Of a DNA stretch of 64,000 bases, positions 45,849 through 54,741 are shown in pieces (position 1 is the first letter of the stretch; each line of letters begins with the position of its first letter). The DNA lies in contig CANKYU010000006.1 of assembly GCA_947488295.1 (NCBI GenBank), positions 310,001-374,000 of the forward strand, read 5' to 3'. Source of the DNA: an uncultured Anderseniella sp. (lineage in GTDB: Bacteria; Pseudomonadota; Alphaproteobacteria; Rhizobiales; Aestuariivirgaceae). The translations under genes were made by a program, and so were the position numbers. The notes under the pieces were generated by a model, which worked only from the letters and a program-made list of their open reading frames with translations, had not been told where the DNA came from and did not search any database.

Positions 45849-46384
45849 GTCTCAATCCTCCGAAATCGGTTATGTGGCGTTTTCAGGCTGCGTCTGTCCG
45901 TGGCGCTGAAGCGAGCTTGCGCGGGAGATGACGGTGTCTGCCCGGACAGCTTGGCCGCAGCAGACGATCGCTGGCCACTTGGCGATCCAGCAGTGCGATT
46001 GTTCAATACCTACCGATCCAAGGTCTGTGGCAAACCGCACAGCTTTGCAGAGACAGTTGCACCTACAATCACATCAAAGGTTGGGCGGAAACGCGAAATT
46101 TAACAGGCGCGCAAAGCTGGTCCTGATCCGGCGTGTTCTTGCCGGCACGGTTGGCGAGGCGGCGTCGGCGATAAAACGCTCAAGTGACCCCGTTACCACC
46201 GTGGTTACCACGCTGGTGACAACGCTCTGGGGGTATGTGATCGCGCAACAGTGCGAAACGTCCGCGGATGCGATGCGGTGAGTGCTGACAATCCTCACCG
46301 CGGATTCATGGCGAGTTGACAACAGGCCTATCGATTGAAACTATCCTTACGTCAACTTTGCACTGTCAGATGGTAGTATTGCTG
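45849..46384. other. Divergent intergenic region with a short ORF-like repeat
   Basis: This gap between the subtilase and metalloprotease genes should hold both promoters; no promoter pair is clear. It includes one copy of the 55-bp repeat (46195-46249), part of a plus-strand frame ending at 46281, and a hairpin GGTGAG/CTCACC at about 46276-46299 just downstream. Confidence 0.5.
46195..46249 (+). repeat. 55-bp ORF-like repeat, copy 1
   Basis: The 55 bases match the copy at 53031-53085 at 45 of 55 positions without gaps. Read in frame, this copy gives TTVVTTLVTTLWGYVIAQ, while the other gives TTVMTTLMTTLG, a stop, then YLIAQ; many differences fall in third positions or give similar residues, as in a once-coding sequence. 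It lies 136 bases upstream of the chosen metalloprotease start. Confidence 0.7.
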
Positions 46385-47239
46385 ATGATAAGGACAGAAA
46401 AACTGACAAGCAGATTGGGGCTCATGACGGCGTTCGCGGTGCTGGCTACCGTCATATTGCCCCATTATTCAGGCGCGCAGGAAGCGTCGGTTCAACATGA
46501 GAGCTGCGGCAAAAAACCCGGTCAGTCTGAAGCCGTTGCGCCCTGGCAGAACGAACCCGGCAATGCAGTTGCCGATCTGCTCGACGACGCAGGTTCGGTG
46601 AACCGCCTGGTCTCAGATGACAATGATGACGAGTTCTTTGACGATCTGGTCGACCGGCAGGAAAAGAGCATCCTGGACAAGGCATACCCGCTGATGACGG
46701 CCACATGGCCGGACAGCAAGATATTCGTGTGCTGGGAGCAGGTCGACGACGCATTCGCGCAGCAACGCGCGCTGGTGCGCAAAGCCATCAAGGATACCTG
46801 GGAAGCCAATTCCGCACTTGAGTTTCTGGGCTGGGACAAATGCAATGATAACTCCAGCGGCATACGCATAGCGGTGAAGGACGAAGGTCCGCACGTCAAG
46901 TGTCTCGGCCAGTATGTGGACGGCATAAGGGACGGCATGGTGCTGAATTTCACCTACGACAATTTCGCCGTCGGATGCAAAATCAGCCGCGCCTATTGCA
47001 ACCGCGTTATCGCGGTCCACGAGTTCGGTCACGCCATCGGGTTTGCGCATGAACAGAACCGGCCGGACACGGCCGGTGAGTGCAATCGGCTCAAGCAGGG
47101 CACTGACGGTGACAATATTTCACTGACACCCTGGGACAAGGACTCCGTCATGAACTACTGCAACCCGACCTACAACAATGACGGGGTGCTGAGTGCGGAT
47201 GACATTCTCGCTGTTCAATTCATTTATGGAGAGGGGTAG
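46385..47239 (+). CDS. Secreted metzincin-type zinc metalloprotease
   Basis: The roughly 284-residue exported protein has a signal peptide (MIRTEKLTSRLGLMTAFAVL, cleavage near SGAQEA) and a C-terminal zinc-protease domain. The extended zinc motif HEFGHAIGFAHEQNRPD begins at residue 212, with a Met-turn candidate DSVMNYC about 45 residues later, as in astacin/matrixin-type metzincins. Six or more cysteines lie in the domain. The start is chosen for its basic n-region; ATG 46424 is an alternative with GGGG upstream. It is the first gene of the exported five-gene run, followed directly by the trypsin-fold protease. Confidence 0.85.
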   Translation: MIRTEKLTSRLGLMTAFAVLATVILPHYSGAQEASVQHESCGKKPGQSEAVAPWQNEPGNAVADLLDDAGSVNRLVSDDNDDEFFDDLVDRQEKSILDKAYPLMTATWPDSKIFVCWEQVDDAFAQQRALVRKAIKDTWEANSALEFLGWDKCNDNSSGIRIAVKDEGPHVKCLGQYVDGIRDGMVLNFTYDNFAVGCKISRAYCNRVIAVHEFGHAIGFAHEQNRPDTAGECNRLKQGTDGDNISLTPWDKDSVMNYCNPTYNNDGVLSADDILAVQFIYGEG

Positions 47240-48505
47240 ATGAGGTTTCACCTGACGTTTCTTGCATGTGTTGTGGCTTTCACCTTGAGCCTTGCCGGGG
47301 CGGCTTCGGCAGAAATGACCAGGGCCCAGGCCCATACGGACGTGCAAAAGAGCATTGTGCATCTCACCGTGAAGGCCACGGCGAGAAAAGGGACCCTGGC
47401 CGGGCAGAAAGATGCAATCGAAAGTCAGGCAACCGGCTTTTTGGTATCCGGGGATGGCTTCATCCTCACGACGGAACACTTCTTCGACCCCTTGTTCAAA
47501 AGCAAGGCGGTAAACCTGAGCATTACGGCATCCATCGGCGATGCTGCGGCAACGAAACTGCCGGTGCAGTTTGTTTCAGAACTTCGCCAGCTCGATCTGA
47601 TGTTGCTGAAGGCCAATATTCCGTTCGGCTACCCGACACCGATTGTGCCCCTCCATATCGGCAGTACCGCAGGACTTGATCTTGCCAGCCCGCCGGAATT
47701 TCTGACCTCGGGTTTCCATTCGAACAATTACCGGCGCAAGCATGGCAGCCTGAACGGAGCCAAAAGCGAAGATGTGCCCTATGCATGGACCATCGATATC
47801 AAGACCAGCAGCGGCCAGAGCGGCAGTCCGGTTTATGTCATTGAAAACGATCGGCCAACGGTGGTGGGTGTGATCAAGGGGGTTTTGAAAACCGATGATG
47901 AACTGACACACATGATCCCGATCGAGTATTCGATGCCGCTCATCGGGCATTTCAAGTTGCAGAAACTGATCGACAAGGTCGATCGGCTGGCCAGGTTGGT
48001 AGGCAAGATTCCGGGCGACAAGAAGCCGCTTCATGACAGGCTCAATGGCGTGGAGAACCACCTCAGGGAAGTGGGGGCCCAGTTTGAATGGAGCGCGACC
48101 AGCCGCAAGGATGATGCGCTTGTAGTGAAATACAAGAAAATCATCGGCGATGGTCCGCAGATCGACAGCATCCTGCTGAGCGTCACCCCGATCATCAAAT
48201 TGAAGGGCGGCCCCAATGGCCCCGGCAACGATACGATTCCGGAAATAGGTCTCAATGACGACGGCGATGATCAGTTCGCACGGTTTTCACTGAGTGACGA
48301 CAAGCGTATCGGGAAGTTTGTAGTTCCCGGTGTCGGCGCCAAACTTCGAGCACTACTGGCGGTGATCGGAAGCAAGGCTGTCGGGGGCGCCGAACCTTTC
48401 TCCGCCCTGAAGCTCAGCATAGTGCCGGTCGTCGGGGCAGAGCTTCTGCCACCGGAATCCATGCGCATGGTGCCAACCTATCTCTGGAAATCTGGAGCGA
48501 GCTGA
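47240..48505 (+). CDS. Secreted trypsin-fold serine protease
   Basis: The 421-residue product has a clear signal peptide (ending SLAGAASA) and a chymotrypsin-fold domain with His80 in LTTEHFF, Asp119 in QLDLMLL and Ser194 in SSGQSGSPVY. There is no PDZ domain; the C-terminal 190 residues start with a coiled-coil-like helix (KLQKLIDKVDRLARLVGKI) and continue as a beta-rich part of unknown fold. It begins on the base after the metalloprotease stop and its own stop overlaps the next ATG by one base. Confidence 0.85.
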   Translation: MRFHLTFLACVVAFTLSLAGAASAEMTRAQAHTDVQKSIVHLTVKATARKGTLAGQKDAIESQATGFLVSGDGFILTTEHFFDPLFKSKAVNLSITASIGDAAATKLPVQFVSELRQLDLMLLKANIPFGYPTPIVPLHIGSTAGLDLASPPEFLTSGFHSNNYRRKHGSLNGAKSEDVPYAWTIDIKTSSGQSGSPVYVIENDRPTVVGVIKGVLKTDDELTHMIPIEYSMPLIGHFKLQKLIDKVDRLARLVGKIPGDKKPLHDRLNGVENHLREVGAQFEWSATSRKDDALVVKYKKIIGDGPQIDSILLSVTPIIKLKGGPNGPGNDTIPEIGLNDDGDDQFARFSLSDDKRIGKFVVPGVGAKLRALLAVIGSKAVGGAEPFSALKLSIVPVVGAELLPPESMRMVPTYLWKSGAS

Positions 48506-49845
48506 TGATGCACATGAAAACCGCCCTGCGTTTCCTGTTGAACACAGCCGTTTGCCTGGCCGTCATTGGTGCGCCTGACAGCGTCAATGCCGGTTCCGGC
48601 TTTCAGCCACCGGAACCCTTGCTGCGCGCCAAGCAAAAGCGGTTGCCCTTCGCTCCACGCCGGATGTCTTTCGGCGACACCCATGTTTTTGTGTCAGGCG
48701 ATGACCAGAAGCCCAGTCGGTCCAGCACAATCGTAAAGCTTGAGACCGTTGAACTGGGCACTGTTCGCCGGGCCAAGCTCGACATTTCCATCCAGGAGCT
48801 GAAGGTCAAACCGGATGGTTCGGCGGTGTTTGCCCTCGGCAACGGGCCGGACGGGTCGGTTCTGACGATCCTTGATGGCAATCTGCAACCGCTGTCCAAC
48901 CTGGTACTGGACAAGGAACCCGGACCGGGTAGTGAGCAGCCGGTATTGTCAATGACATCCGACGGCAAGCTGGTCATCTCGGGCCTGCGCGAAACGGTCC
49001 TGTTTGTTGACGTTTCAGATCTCAAGAGTCCAAAACTTTCCAGATTCAACCGCAAGTTGATCGATCAGAGCAATGTCAGCGCAGCCTGGTATTCGAAACG
49101 GGACAATGTGCTTTTCTATAACGAAAGCAACGCCAAGGCACTGGTCGCAGTGGATGTGAAAAGCGCCCAACGCAGGTCGGAAATCCGCAACAGCTACTCA
49201 AGTTTCGACAAGGGTCAAGCCGCTCGCCGTTTTTCGATCCATGCAATGTTGGGCGATGGACCGTGCATCCCGGGCAAAAACAGTGTTTTTCTGATTGCGG
49301 AAGGTGGGCGGAACTCCCTTGCCTATGCTGAATACGACACCAGGTTCCGGGCTCTGCGGATGTTGTCAAAAGTGTCTTCCAGCCGACCCGGCGGCAGGCA
49401 GCCGCTGATCGCCGGTTCATGCAACCTGCGAATGATCTGGCATGGAAGTCAAAGCTCATCGCAAGTCACTCAGTACTCCCTGAACGGATCTTCGAAATCC
49501 AAGACCATTGAAAAGGTTGGATCGGTCAACCTGGGATTCGTGCCAACCGCCTTTGCCGTGTCGAGGGATGGCGCAGCCGCTTTTGCCGTCTCTCAAAGGG
49601 CAAGAAGCATTGTCCGTTTTGCAGAGCGGGCGAGGGGCGGCAGGACCCGCGTCATCGGTGATCCCGTGGTGCGCGAAGTTCAGAGGCTTTTGATCGAGAG
49701 AGGTTATCCCGTCGGTTCGATCGACGGAATTCTTGGGCCCAGCACGAAAGAGGGCATTGCGCTTTTCGGGAAATCACGCGGTGCCGACATCAACCCGGAA
49801 AAGGACATCAGGGGTGTTCTCGAACAATTGCAAAACATGAAATGA
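48505..49845 (+). CDS. Secreted beta-propeller protein with C-terminal peptidoglycan-binding domain
   Basis: The 446-residue protein starts with a signal peptide (TAVCLAVIGAPDSVNAG). A long beta-rich middle (about 40-380) follows, with propeller-like strands such as VKPDGSAVFALGNGPDGS and AVSRDGAAAFAVSQRARSIV, and then a PG_binding_1 domain at about 390-425 (VREVQRLLIERGYPVGSIDG). It may tie the secreted proteins to the cell wall. No catalytic motif is seen. It overlaps both neighbours by one to four bases in frame terms, confirming the operon. Confidence 0.78.
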   Translation: MMHMKTALRFLLNTAVCLAVIGAPDSVNAGSGFQPPEPLLRAKQKRLPFAPRRMSFGDTHVFVSGDDQKPSRSSTIVKLETVELGTVRRAKLDISIQELKVKPDGSAVFALGNGPDGSVLTILDGNLQPLSNLVLDKEPGPGSEQPVLSMTSDGKLVISGLRETVLFVDVSDLKSPKLSRFNRKLIDQSNVSAAWYSKRDNVLFYNESNAKALVAVDVKSAQRRSEIRNSYSSFDKGQAARRFSIHAMLGDGPCIPGKNSVFLIAEGGRNSLAYAEYDTRFRALRMLSKVSSSRPGGRQPLIAGSCNLRMIWHGSQSSSQVTQYSLNGSSKSKTIEKVGSVNLGFVPTAFAVSRDGAAAFAVSQRARSIVRFAERARGGRTRVIGDPVVREVQRLLIERGYPVGSIDGILGPSTKEGIALFGKSRGADINPEKDIRGVLEQLQNMK

Positions 49846-49913
49846 GGCTCACCAACACGACGCCGCAGCCGCACTGCCGAACGCAGATCATTATCAAAAA
49901 CGCGAGGCCAGCC

Positions 49914-51731
49914 ATGACACGAAAAATGAAACTGGGTCTTTCCACCGCATTGCTTGTCGCAATTCCGCTTGTAGTGACCGGTTGCTACGATGAAGCTGAC
50001 GCAACAGATGCCGTCCAGGGCTGGAAAGACGAGCAACGGTCGACCTGGTATGAAGCAACCCAAGGGTCCAGAATGATTCCGAAGGCGTGGTTTGATGCTC
50101 TGGAACAGGCCACCAGTCAAACACCGTTTGCAACCATCGACAATCTTGCTTCCTTCGGTTTTCTGCCGCCGCACGCAAACTCGGTTCATGGTCTGCCAAT
50201 CGGATTTACGGTGGATCGGCAGGCGGATGCGGATTTCAAGGTGACTGGCTTGCGCTGGTACGACGGACAAAAGGCAGGCGATGACGATGCCGAACCCTGG
50301 GTCGGCATGAATTGTGCCGCCTGTCACACCGGCTCCATCAGCTACAAGGGCAAAACGACTGTCGTCGATGGTGCGCCCAGCCTCGTCGACTTTCAGAGTT
50401 TCGTCGAAGGGCTTGATGCGTCACTCAAGGCGACAAAGGCTCAGCCGGACAAGTGGGACCGCTTCAATGTTGCGGTTCTGAAGGACAAGGACACACCTGC
50501 CAACCGGGAAAAGCTGGCTGCTGCTTTCGACAAGCTGCTGGACTGGCAGGACAAGACCGACCAGATGAACGAGACGCCGATGCGTTATGGCTACGGCCGT
50601 CTTGATGCCGTGGGGCACATTTTCAACAAGGTGCTGATGTTCACCGGCGGAGATGTCCGCAATGGCAACGAATCCAACGCACCGGTAAGTTACCCGTTCT
50701 TGTGGAACATGTGGCGCCAGGGCCATGTCCAGTGGAACGGAATTGCTGCCAACAGCCGGCTGAAACTGCCCGGCGATGCGCTGGAATATGGCGCATTGGG
50801 CCGCAACACCGGTGAAGTTCTGGGGGTTTTCGGGGATATCGACCTGACATCACAATCAGGCCTGTTCGGGTCCCTGAAAGGATACAGTTCCTCGGTTCGC
50901 GCGAAAAACCTCATGCGGCTGGAACTCATGCTTCAAAGCCTGCAGCCGCCTCGTTGGCCCGAAGAGTTCCCGGCAGTTGACGCGGAGCTGGCGGAAGAGG
51001 GAAGCAAGCTGTTTGTCCGGAAATGCGCGGCTTGCCACAAGACACCTGACCTTCAAAGGGAAGGTGAACCAACTGAAGTCATGCTTCCTTTTGAGAAAAC
51101 GGCACCGCACGACCTCACTGACATCTGGATGGCCTGCAACGCGTACCTCAGAGAAGGACCGGCGGGTCCGCTTGAAGGTGTGAAAGACAATGATGGCAAC
51201 GTCACCGGCAAGGTGGCGCCGGTTGCAAGCATGCTGGGGACAGCGGTAAAGGGCGCGCTGATCGCAAAGGCAAAGGACGTTGTCCAGGAAGGGTTCAACA
51301 ACTTTTTCGCAGTGCGAAAGCCGCCTGTCATCGACCGGGCTCCAGATCCTTTCGATCCACGTGGCAATGATCGCAGGGTCTGCCTGGAAACCAAGGACGT
51401 TCCCATACTGGCCTACAAGGCCCGTCCGCTCGACGGCATCTGGGCAACGGCTCCTTACCTGCACAATGGCTCTGTCGCCTCGCTCTACGAATTGCTGCTG
51501 CCCGCCAGGGACCGTGCGAAACAATTCTGGGTCGGCGGAACCGAGTTTGACCCGGACAAGGTCGGGTATGTGACCACCAAACCGCAACAGGGAAATGCCT
51601 TTCTCCTCAAGACCCACAGCGACGCTGGCAAGGTCATCGAGGGAAACAGCAACAAGGGCCATGAGTACGGCGCGGAAGATTTAAGCGAACGCGAGCGTAA
51701 GGCGCTTGTTGAATACATGAAGACGCTGTAG
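49914..51731 (+). CDS. RoxA-like di-haem cytochrome c lipoprotein
   Basis: The 605-residue product has a lipoprotein signal (AIPLVVTGC) and two haem c motifs, CAACH at 134-138 and CAACH at 371-375. Segments such as VDGAPSLVDFQSFVEGL, RPLDGIWATAPYLHNGS and FWVGGTEFDPDKVGY are those of the RoxA-like di-haem cytochrome c peroxidase group, whose best-known members cleave polyisoprene with oxygen. Whether this protein is a peroxidase or a dioxygenase is open. ATG 49914 has GCGAGG upstream; the frame is open 24 codons further. It precedes the catalase-fold gene by 36 bases. Confidence 0.85.
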   Translation: MTRKMKLGLSTALLVAIPLVVTGCYDEADATDAVQGWKDEQRSTWYEATQGSRMIPKAWFDALEQATSQTPFATIDNLASFGFLPPHANSVHGLPIGFTVDRQADADFKVTGLRWYDGQKAGDDDAEPWVGMNCAACHTGSISYKGKTTVVDGAPSLVDFQSFVEGLDASLKATKAQPDKWDRFNVAVLKDKDTPANREKLAAAFDKLLDWQDKTDQMNETPMRYGYGRLDAVGHIFNKVLMFTGGDVRNGNESNAPVSYPFLWNMWRQGHVQWNGIAANSRLKLPGDALEYGALGRNTGEVLGVFGDIDLTSQSGLFGSLKGYSSSVRAKNLMRLELMLQSLQPPRWPEEFPAVDAELAEEGSKLFVRKCAACHKTPDLQREGEPTEVMLPFEKTAPHDLTDIWMACNAYLREGPAGPLEGVKDNDGNVTGKVAPVASMLGTAVKGALIAKAKDVVQEGFNNFFAVRKPPVIDRAPDPFDPRGNDRRVCLETKDVPILAYKARPLDGIWATAPYLHNGSVASLYELLLPARDRAKQFWVGGTEFDPDKVGYVTTKPQQGNAFLLKTHSDAGKVIEGNSNKGHEYGAEDLSERERKALVEYMKTL

Positions 51732-51767
51732 CGCAGCGCGATTGATAAAACGAAAGAGAATTGAGCC

Positions 51768-52961
51768 ATGCGTTTGTGCGAATTTCAGACTGCACTGGTT
51801 GCAGTTTCACTGGTCGCGGCCTTTCCAGCAAGCACTGCAGCTTCCGACAACAGCGCTGCCGAAATCGCAGGGAGCTATCCGCAAGCCGACGAATTCCTTG
51901 GCGAAAAACTGCAGGCTGGAGAGGTCGAGGCTGCGGTTGAGATCTCGAAGATTATTTCATCGGCAATTCAGCGGAAATATGCTCCCGGTCAAGCAAGACG
52001 GGATGCTCACCCTAAGGCGCACGGATGCGTCAGGGCGAAATTCACGGTTCATGAAGACCTCGACGGCACTTTGAGCCAGGGTGTCTTTTCTCCCGGCAAA
52101 TCCTATTCCGCCTGGATACGGTTTTCCAATGGAGATGGCGACCCGAACCGTCCCGATTTCGATGGTGACGGCCGCGGCATGGCGATTAAGCTTCTGGACA
52201 TCGGGGCAGACACCTTGATGCCGGATGACCAGGGCGCGAAAACCCAGGACTTCATTATGATCAGCCACCCCGTCTTCCTGATCAATGATGTTAAGGACTA
52301 TACCTCGCTGATCAACCATGTGAACAGCGACAGCTGGTTCGTCAGAATTTTCAGGCCGTTGCTGTTGCCCCTCGATCTCGGTTTCAGGGGGCTGGGAATT
52401 GCCCGCGATACAACCGCCAAGAAAATCGATAACCCGCTGAAAACCCGCTATTGGTCGATGGTTCCATACCAGCTTGGAGTTGGAGAGCAACGCCAGGCGG
52501 TAAAGTTTTCGGCACGGCCGTGTTCAACGCACTCTCATGCCGTGCCTGAAGGTGCGGGCAAGGATTTCCTGCGCGCGGCCATGCGCGATACTCTTGCCAC
52601 GCAGGATGCATGCATGGAGTTTCTGGTACAGCCGCGCACCTCTGCATCCATGAGTGTGGAAGACTCCCAGACAGAGTGGCTGGAGGCTGAAGCACCTTTC
52701 CACACCATGGCAAGAATTGATATTCCCAAACAGGAATTCGACACACCTGCGCAAAACGAGTTTTGTGAAAACCTGTCTTATACGCCCTGGCATGCGCTGC
52801 CTGAACATAAGCCGCTGGGCGCAGTCAACCGGATGCGCAAAGTGATTTACCAGCACATCAGCAGGGTTCGGCGCGACATGAACAATGTCTCGCCAACCGA
52901 CATTCAGCTCCGGCAGGAAGACCCGTCACCACCAGCTGACACGTCTCGTCTTCCTCGCTGA
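51768..52961 (+). CDS. Exported catalase-fold haem protein
   Basis: The 397-residue protein has a signal peptide (ALVAVSLVAAFPASTAAS) and the minimal catalase fold of SrpA/allene-oxide-synthase-like proteins. The distal histidine region is DAHPKAHGCVRAKFTV, the core motifs are WIRFSNGDGDPN and DGDGRGMAIKLLD, and a proximal haem tyrosine candidate is in KTRYWSMVPYQLG. Such proteins often act on lipid or organic hydroperoxides and not only on hydrogen peroxide. Being exported and beside the di-haem protein, it may work on the product of that enzyme; this is inference. Confidence 0.83.
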   Translation: MRLCEFQTALVAVSLVAAFPASTAASDNSAAEIAGSYPQADEFLGEKLQAGEVEAAVEISKIISSAIQRKYAPGQARRDAHPKAHGCVRAKFTVHEDLDGTLSQGVFSPGKSYSAWIRFSNGDGDPNRPDFDGDGRGMAIKLLDIGADTLMPDDQGAKTQDFIMISHPVFLINDVKDYTSLINHVNSDSWFVRIFRPLLLPLDLGFRGLGIARDTTAKKIDNPLKTRYWSMVPYQLGVGEQRQAVKFSARPCSTHSHAVPEGAGKDFLRAAMRDTLATQDACMEFLVQPRTSASMSVEDSQTEWLEAEAPFHTMARIDIPKQEFDTPAQNEFCENLSYTPWHALPEHKPLGAVNRMRKVIYQHISRVRRDMNNVSPTDIQLRQEDPSPPADTSRLPR

Positions 52962-53030
52962 TTATTCGGATGGCGGCAGCAGCTTTTCACCAGGGCGCCA
53001 TTGATTAAAAAACGTACAGGTGTCGGCGAT

Positions 53031-53085
53031 ACCACCGTCATGACAACGCTGATGACAACGCTCGGGTGATACCTGATCGCGCAAC
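53031..53085 (+). repeat. 55-bp ORF-like repeat, copy 2 (with in-frame stop)
   Basis: This copy is 82 percent identical (45/55, no gaps) to 46195-46249 and ends 83 bases before the cytochrome P450 start. In the matching frame it has TGA where copy 1 has a Gly codon, so it cannot encode the same peptide. Similarity extends weakly upstream (IKK/IKR and following residues). The two copies stand upstream of the five-gene run and of the P450. Confidence 0.7.
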
Positions 53086-53168
53086 GCCGCCGGGCACAAC
53101 TTGCCGGTCACCATACGGATCGGGAGGCGCAATTCTTGGCGGCCACAAACACCTATTGGAGCGACCCC

Positions 53169-54386
53169 ATGAAACAACAAGCAATAACTATGGATGCCCA
53201 CCCTTGCTTCGTCGACCCTGCGACGTTGAATGACGCACCGCACGCGCGCCTGGCTGAACTGCGGCCGATAACACCGCTGGTACAGTTCGGCCCCAACCAG
53301 TATCTCGTGCTTCGCGCACCGCATGTAGAACTGCTTCTGACCGATCCCAGGACGCGCCAGGTCGAAGGCTCAGAGTTTGTAGCGCTCAAGCAGATTCCCG
53401 ACGGGATCACGGCTCGCTTCATCTCTGACCTCTTCCTGTTTTCAAACGGCGGGATGCACCGCAAAAAGCGCGGTCTTTTCGCGCGCAGTTTCTCGCACCG
53501 GGCAATGCAGGACTTGCGTGGCCAGGTTCGCTCTATAGCCGACGGAATAGTTGCAAATCTGCCGCGTGGAGAGAGCATTGATTTCGTTGACCGTGTCGCC
53601 GCCCGTGTGCCGGCAGACATGATTGCTGCGATTCTGGGGCTTCCCGAGGATGATACGAAGCACTTCTCGCGGCTGGTGTACGACGTCGCCCTCGCATTCG
53701 CGCCGGTGTATCCGCACGACCAGCATGACAAGATAGAAAATGCCACAAAGGATCTGTTTCACTATGTGAAGGGGCAGTTGCGGTTGCGCTTGGCCGCCTC
53801 CAGTGACGATATGCTCTCGGACCTCGTTGCCGACTGGCAGGTCGAGCAGGACATTCCGTTCAACAGCCTGGCGTTCCAGGTGGTTGGCCTGATCATAGCC
53901 GGCAGCGACACCACCCGCACTGCTTTTGCCATGTTGATTGCGATGCTGCTTGAGCGTCCAACCGACTGGGCCGCGCTGCGCTTCGATCCCGCATTGATCC
54001 CCGGCGCAGTGGCAGAAGGGATGCGCTACGAGCCCTCGGTGGCTACCATTCCGCGCCTGACCACAGCGCCGCTGGAACTCGACGGCAACGAAGTGCCAGC
54101 CGGTGTTGCCCTGAGCCTGAGCACTATGTCTGCGATGCGGGACCCGGCGGTTTACGCCAATCCGGAGCAGTTTGACATCCGTCGCACCGACCATCCCCGC
54201 TTCCACCCGGTGTTCGGGATCGGGCCGCACCGCTGTATCGGCGAGATGCTGGCGCGGATCGAAATGGAGGAGAGCCTTGCCGCCATTCTCGACGGCGCAC
54301 CGGAAATCGAGTTGCAGACACGGCCACGCATGATGGGCTTCGGAGGAATTCGTCAGATCACGCCCATGAAGGTTCGCATCCCATGA
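53169..54386 (+). CDS. Cytochrome P450
   Basis: The 405-residue soluble P450 has the oxygen-activating I-helix motif IIAGSDTTRTAF, a K-helix ExxR in EGMRYEP, and the haem loop FGIGPHRCIGEMLARIEMEE with the cysteine ligand at residue 356. It is a bacterial class I type without membrane anchor or fused reductase; no ferredoxin or reductase gene is adjacent. ATG 53169 has GGAG well placed; the frame is open 11 codons upstream. The substrate is unknown. It is separated from the catalase-fold gene by 207 bases that include repeat copy 2. Confidence 0.93.
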   Translation: MKQQAITMDAHPCFVDPATLNDAPHARLAELRPITPLVQFGPNQYLVLRAPHVELLLTDPRTRQVEGSEFVALKQIPDGITARFISDLFLFSNGGMHRKKRGLFARSFSHRAMQDLRGQVRSIADGIVANLPRGESIDFVDRVAARVPADMIAAILGLPEDDTKHFSRLVYDVALAFAPVYPHDQHDKIENATKDLFHYVKGQLRLRLAASSDDMLSDLVADWQVEQDIPFNSLAFQVVGLIIAGSDTTRTAFAMLIAMLLERPTDWAALRFDPALIPGAVAEGMRYEPSVATIPRLTTAPLELDGNEVPAGVALSLSTMSAMRDPAVYANPEQFDIRRTDHPRFHPVFGIGPHRCIGEMLARIEMEESLAAILDGAPEIELQTRPRMMGFGGIRQITPMKVRIP

Positions 54387-54456
54387 ACCTGTACTGACCT
54401 GCACGAGAAACGACACAGGTCGCGCGTTTCACCCCCGTTTCGCCGACCGTGTCTTC

Positions 54457-54487
54457 TGCCCCTTCGAGCATTGCGCTCGGAGGGGCA
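54457..54487. terminator. Strong hairpin between convergent genes
   Basis: A 13-bp stem (TGCCCCTTCGAGC with GCTCGGAGGGGCA, one G-T pair) with a 5-base loop lies between the P450 stop and the convergent DUF2842 gene. There is no T-run, so termination would be weak or the hairpin may serve as a bidirectional mRNA end. Confidence 0.55.
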
Positions 54488-54528
54488 GGACTTGTGTCTG
54501 ACCAGGAGTGTGAAAACAACCCTGTGAT

Positions 54529-54741
54529 CTACTGTTTATCGGCTTTCGCCATCCACGAGATGATTGCCATGGCGCCCGGCAGCCAGGCCAGCCCGGCAAC
54601 CGCATAAAACAAAAACTGCCAGATACCGTGCACGGTCGACAGGTACCGTGCGCCGAGCGCCATCGCGATCAGCGAGTAGACGATCAGGAATGCCAGGAAC
54701 ACGAAGGTTCCGATCAGCTTCCGGGGGCGGGCAGGGATCAT
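54529..54741 (-). CDS. DUF2842 small membrane protein
   Basis: The 70-residue protein has two hydrophobic helices (FVFLAFLIVYSLIAMALGAR and WQFLFYAVAGLAWLPGAMAI) and the DUF2842 pattern common in alphaproteobacteria, including the tryptophan-proline end of the second helix. Function unknown. Its ATG overlaps the stop of the GNAT gene (ATGA), so the two are coupled. It marks the return to core genome after the accessory block. Confidence 0.85.
   Translation of the reverse strand: MIPARPRKLIGTFVFLAFLIVYSLIAMALGARYLSTVHGIWQFLFYAVAGLAWLPGAMAIISWMAKADKQ

Noticed and set aside
45900..46281. Plus-strand open frames across the subtilase-metalloprotease gap as full genes
   Set aside because: Only the last part resembles a sequence elsewhere (the 55-bp repeat); the upstream parts have no start signal or protein-like character.
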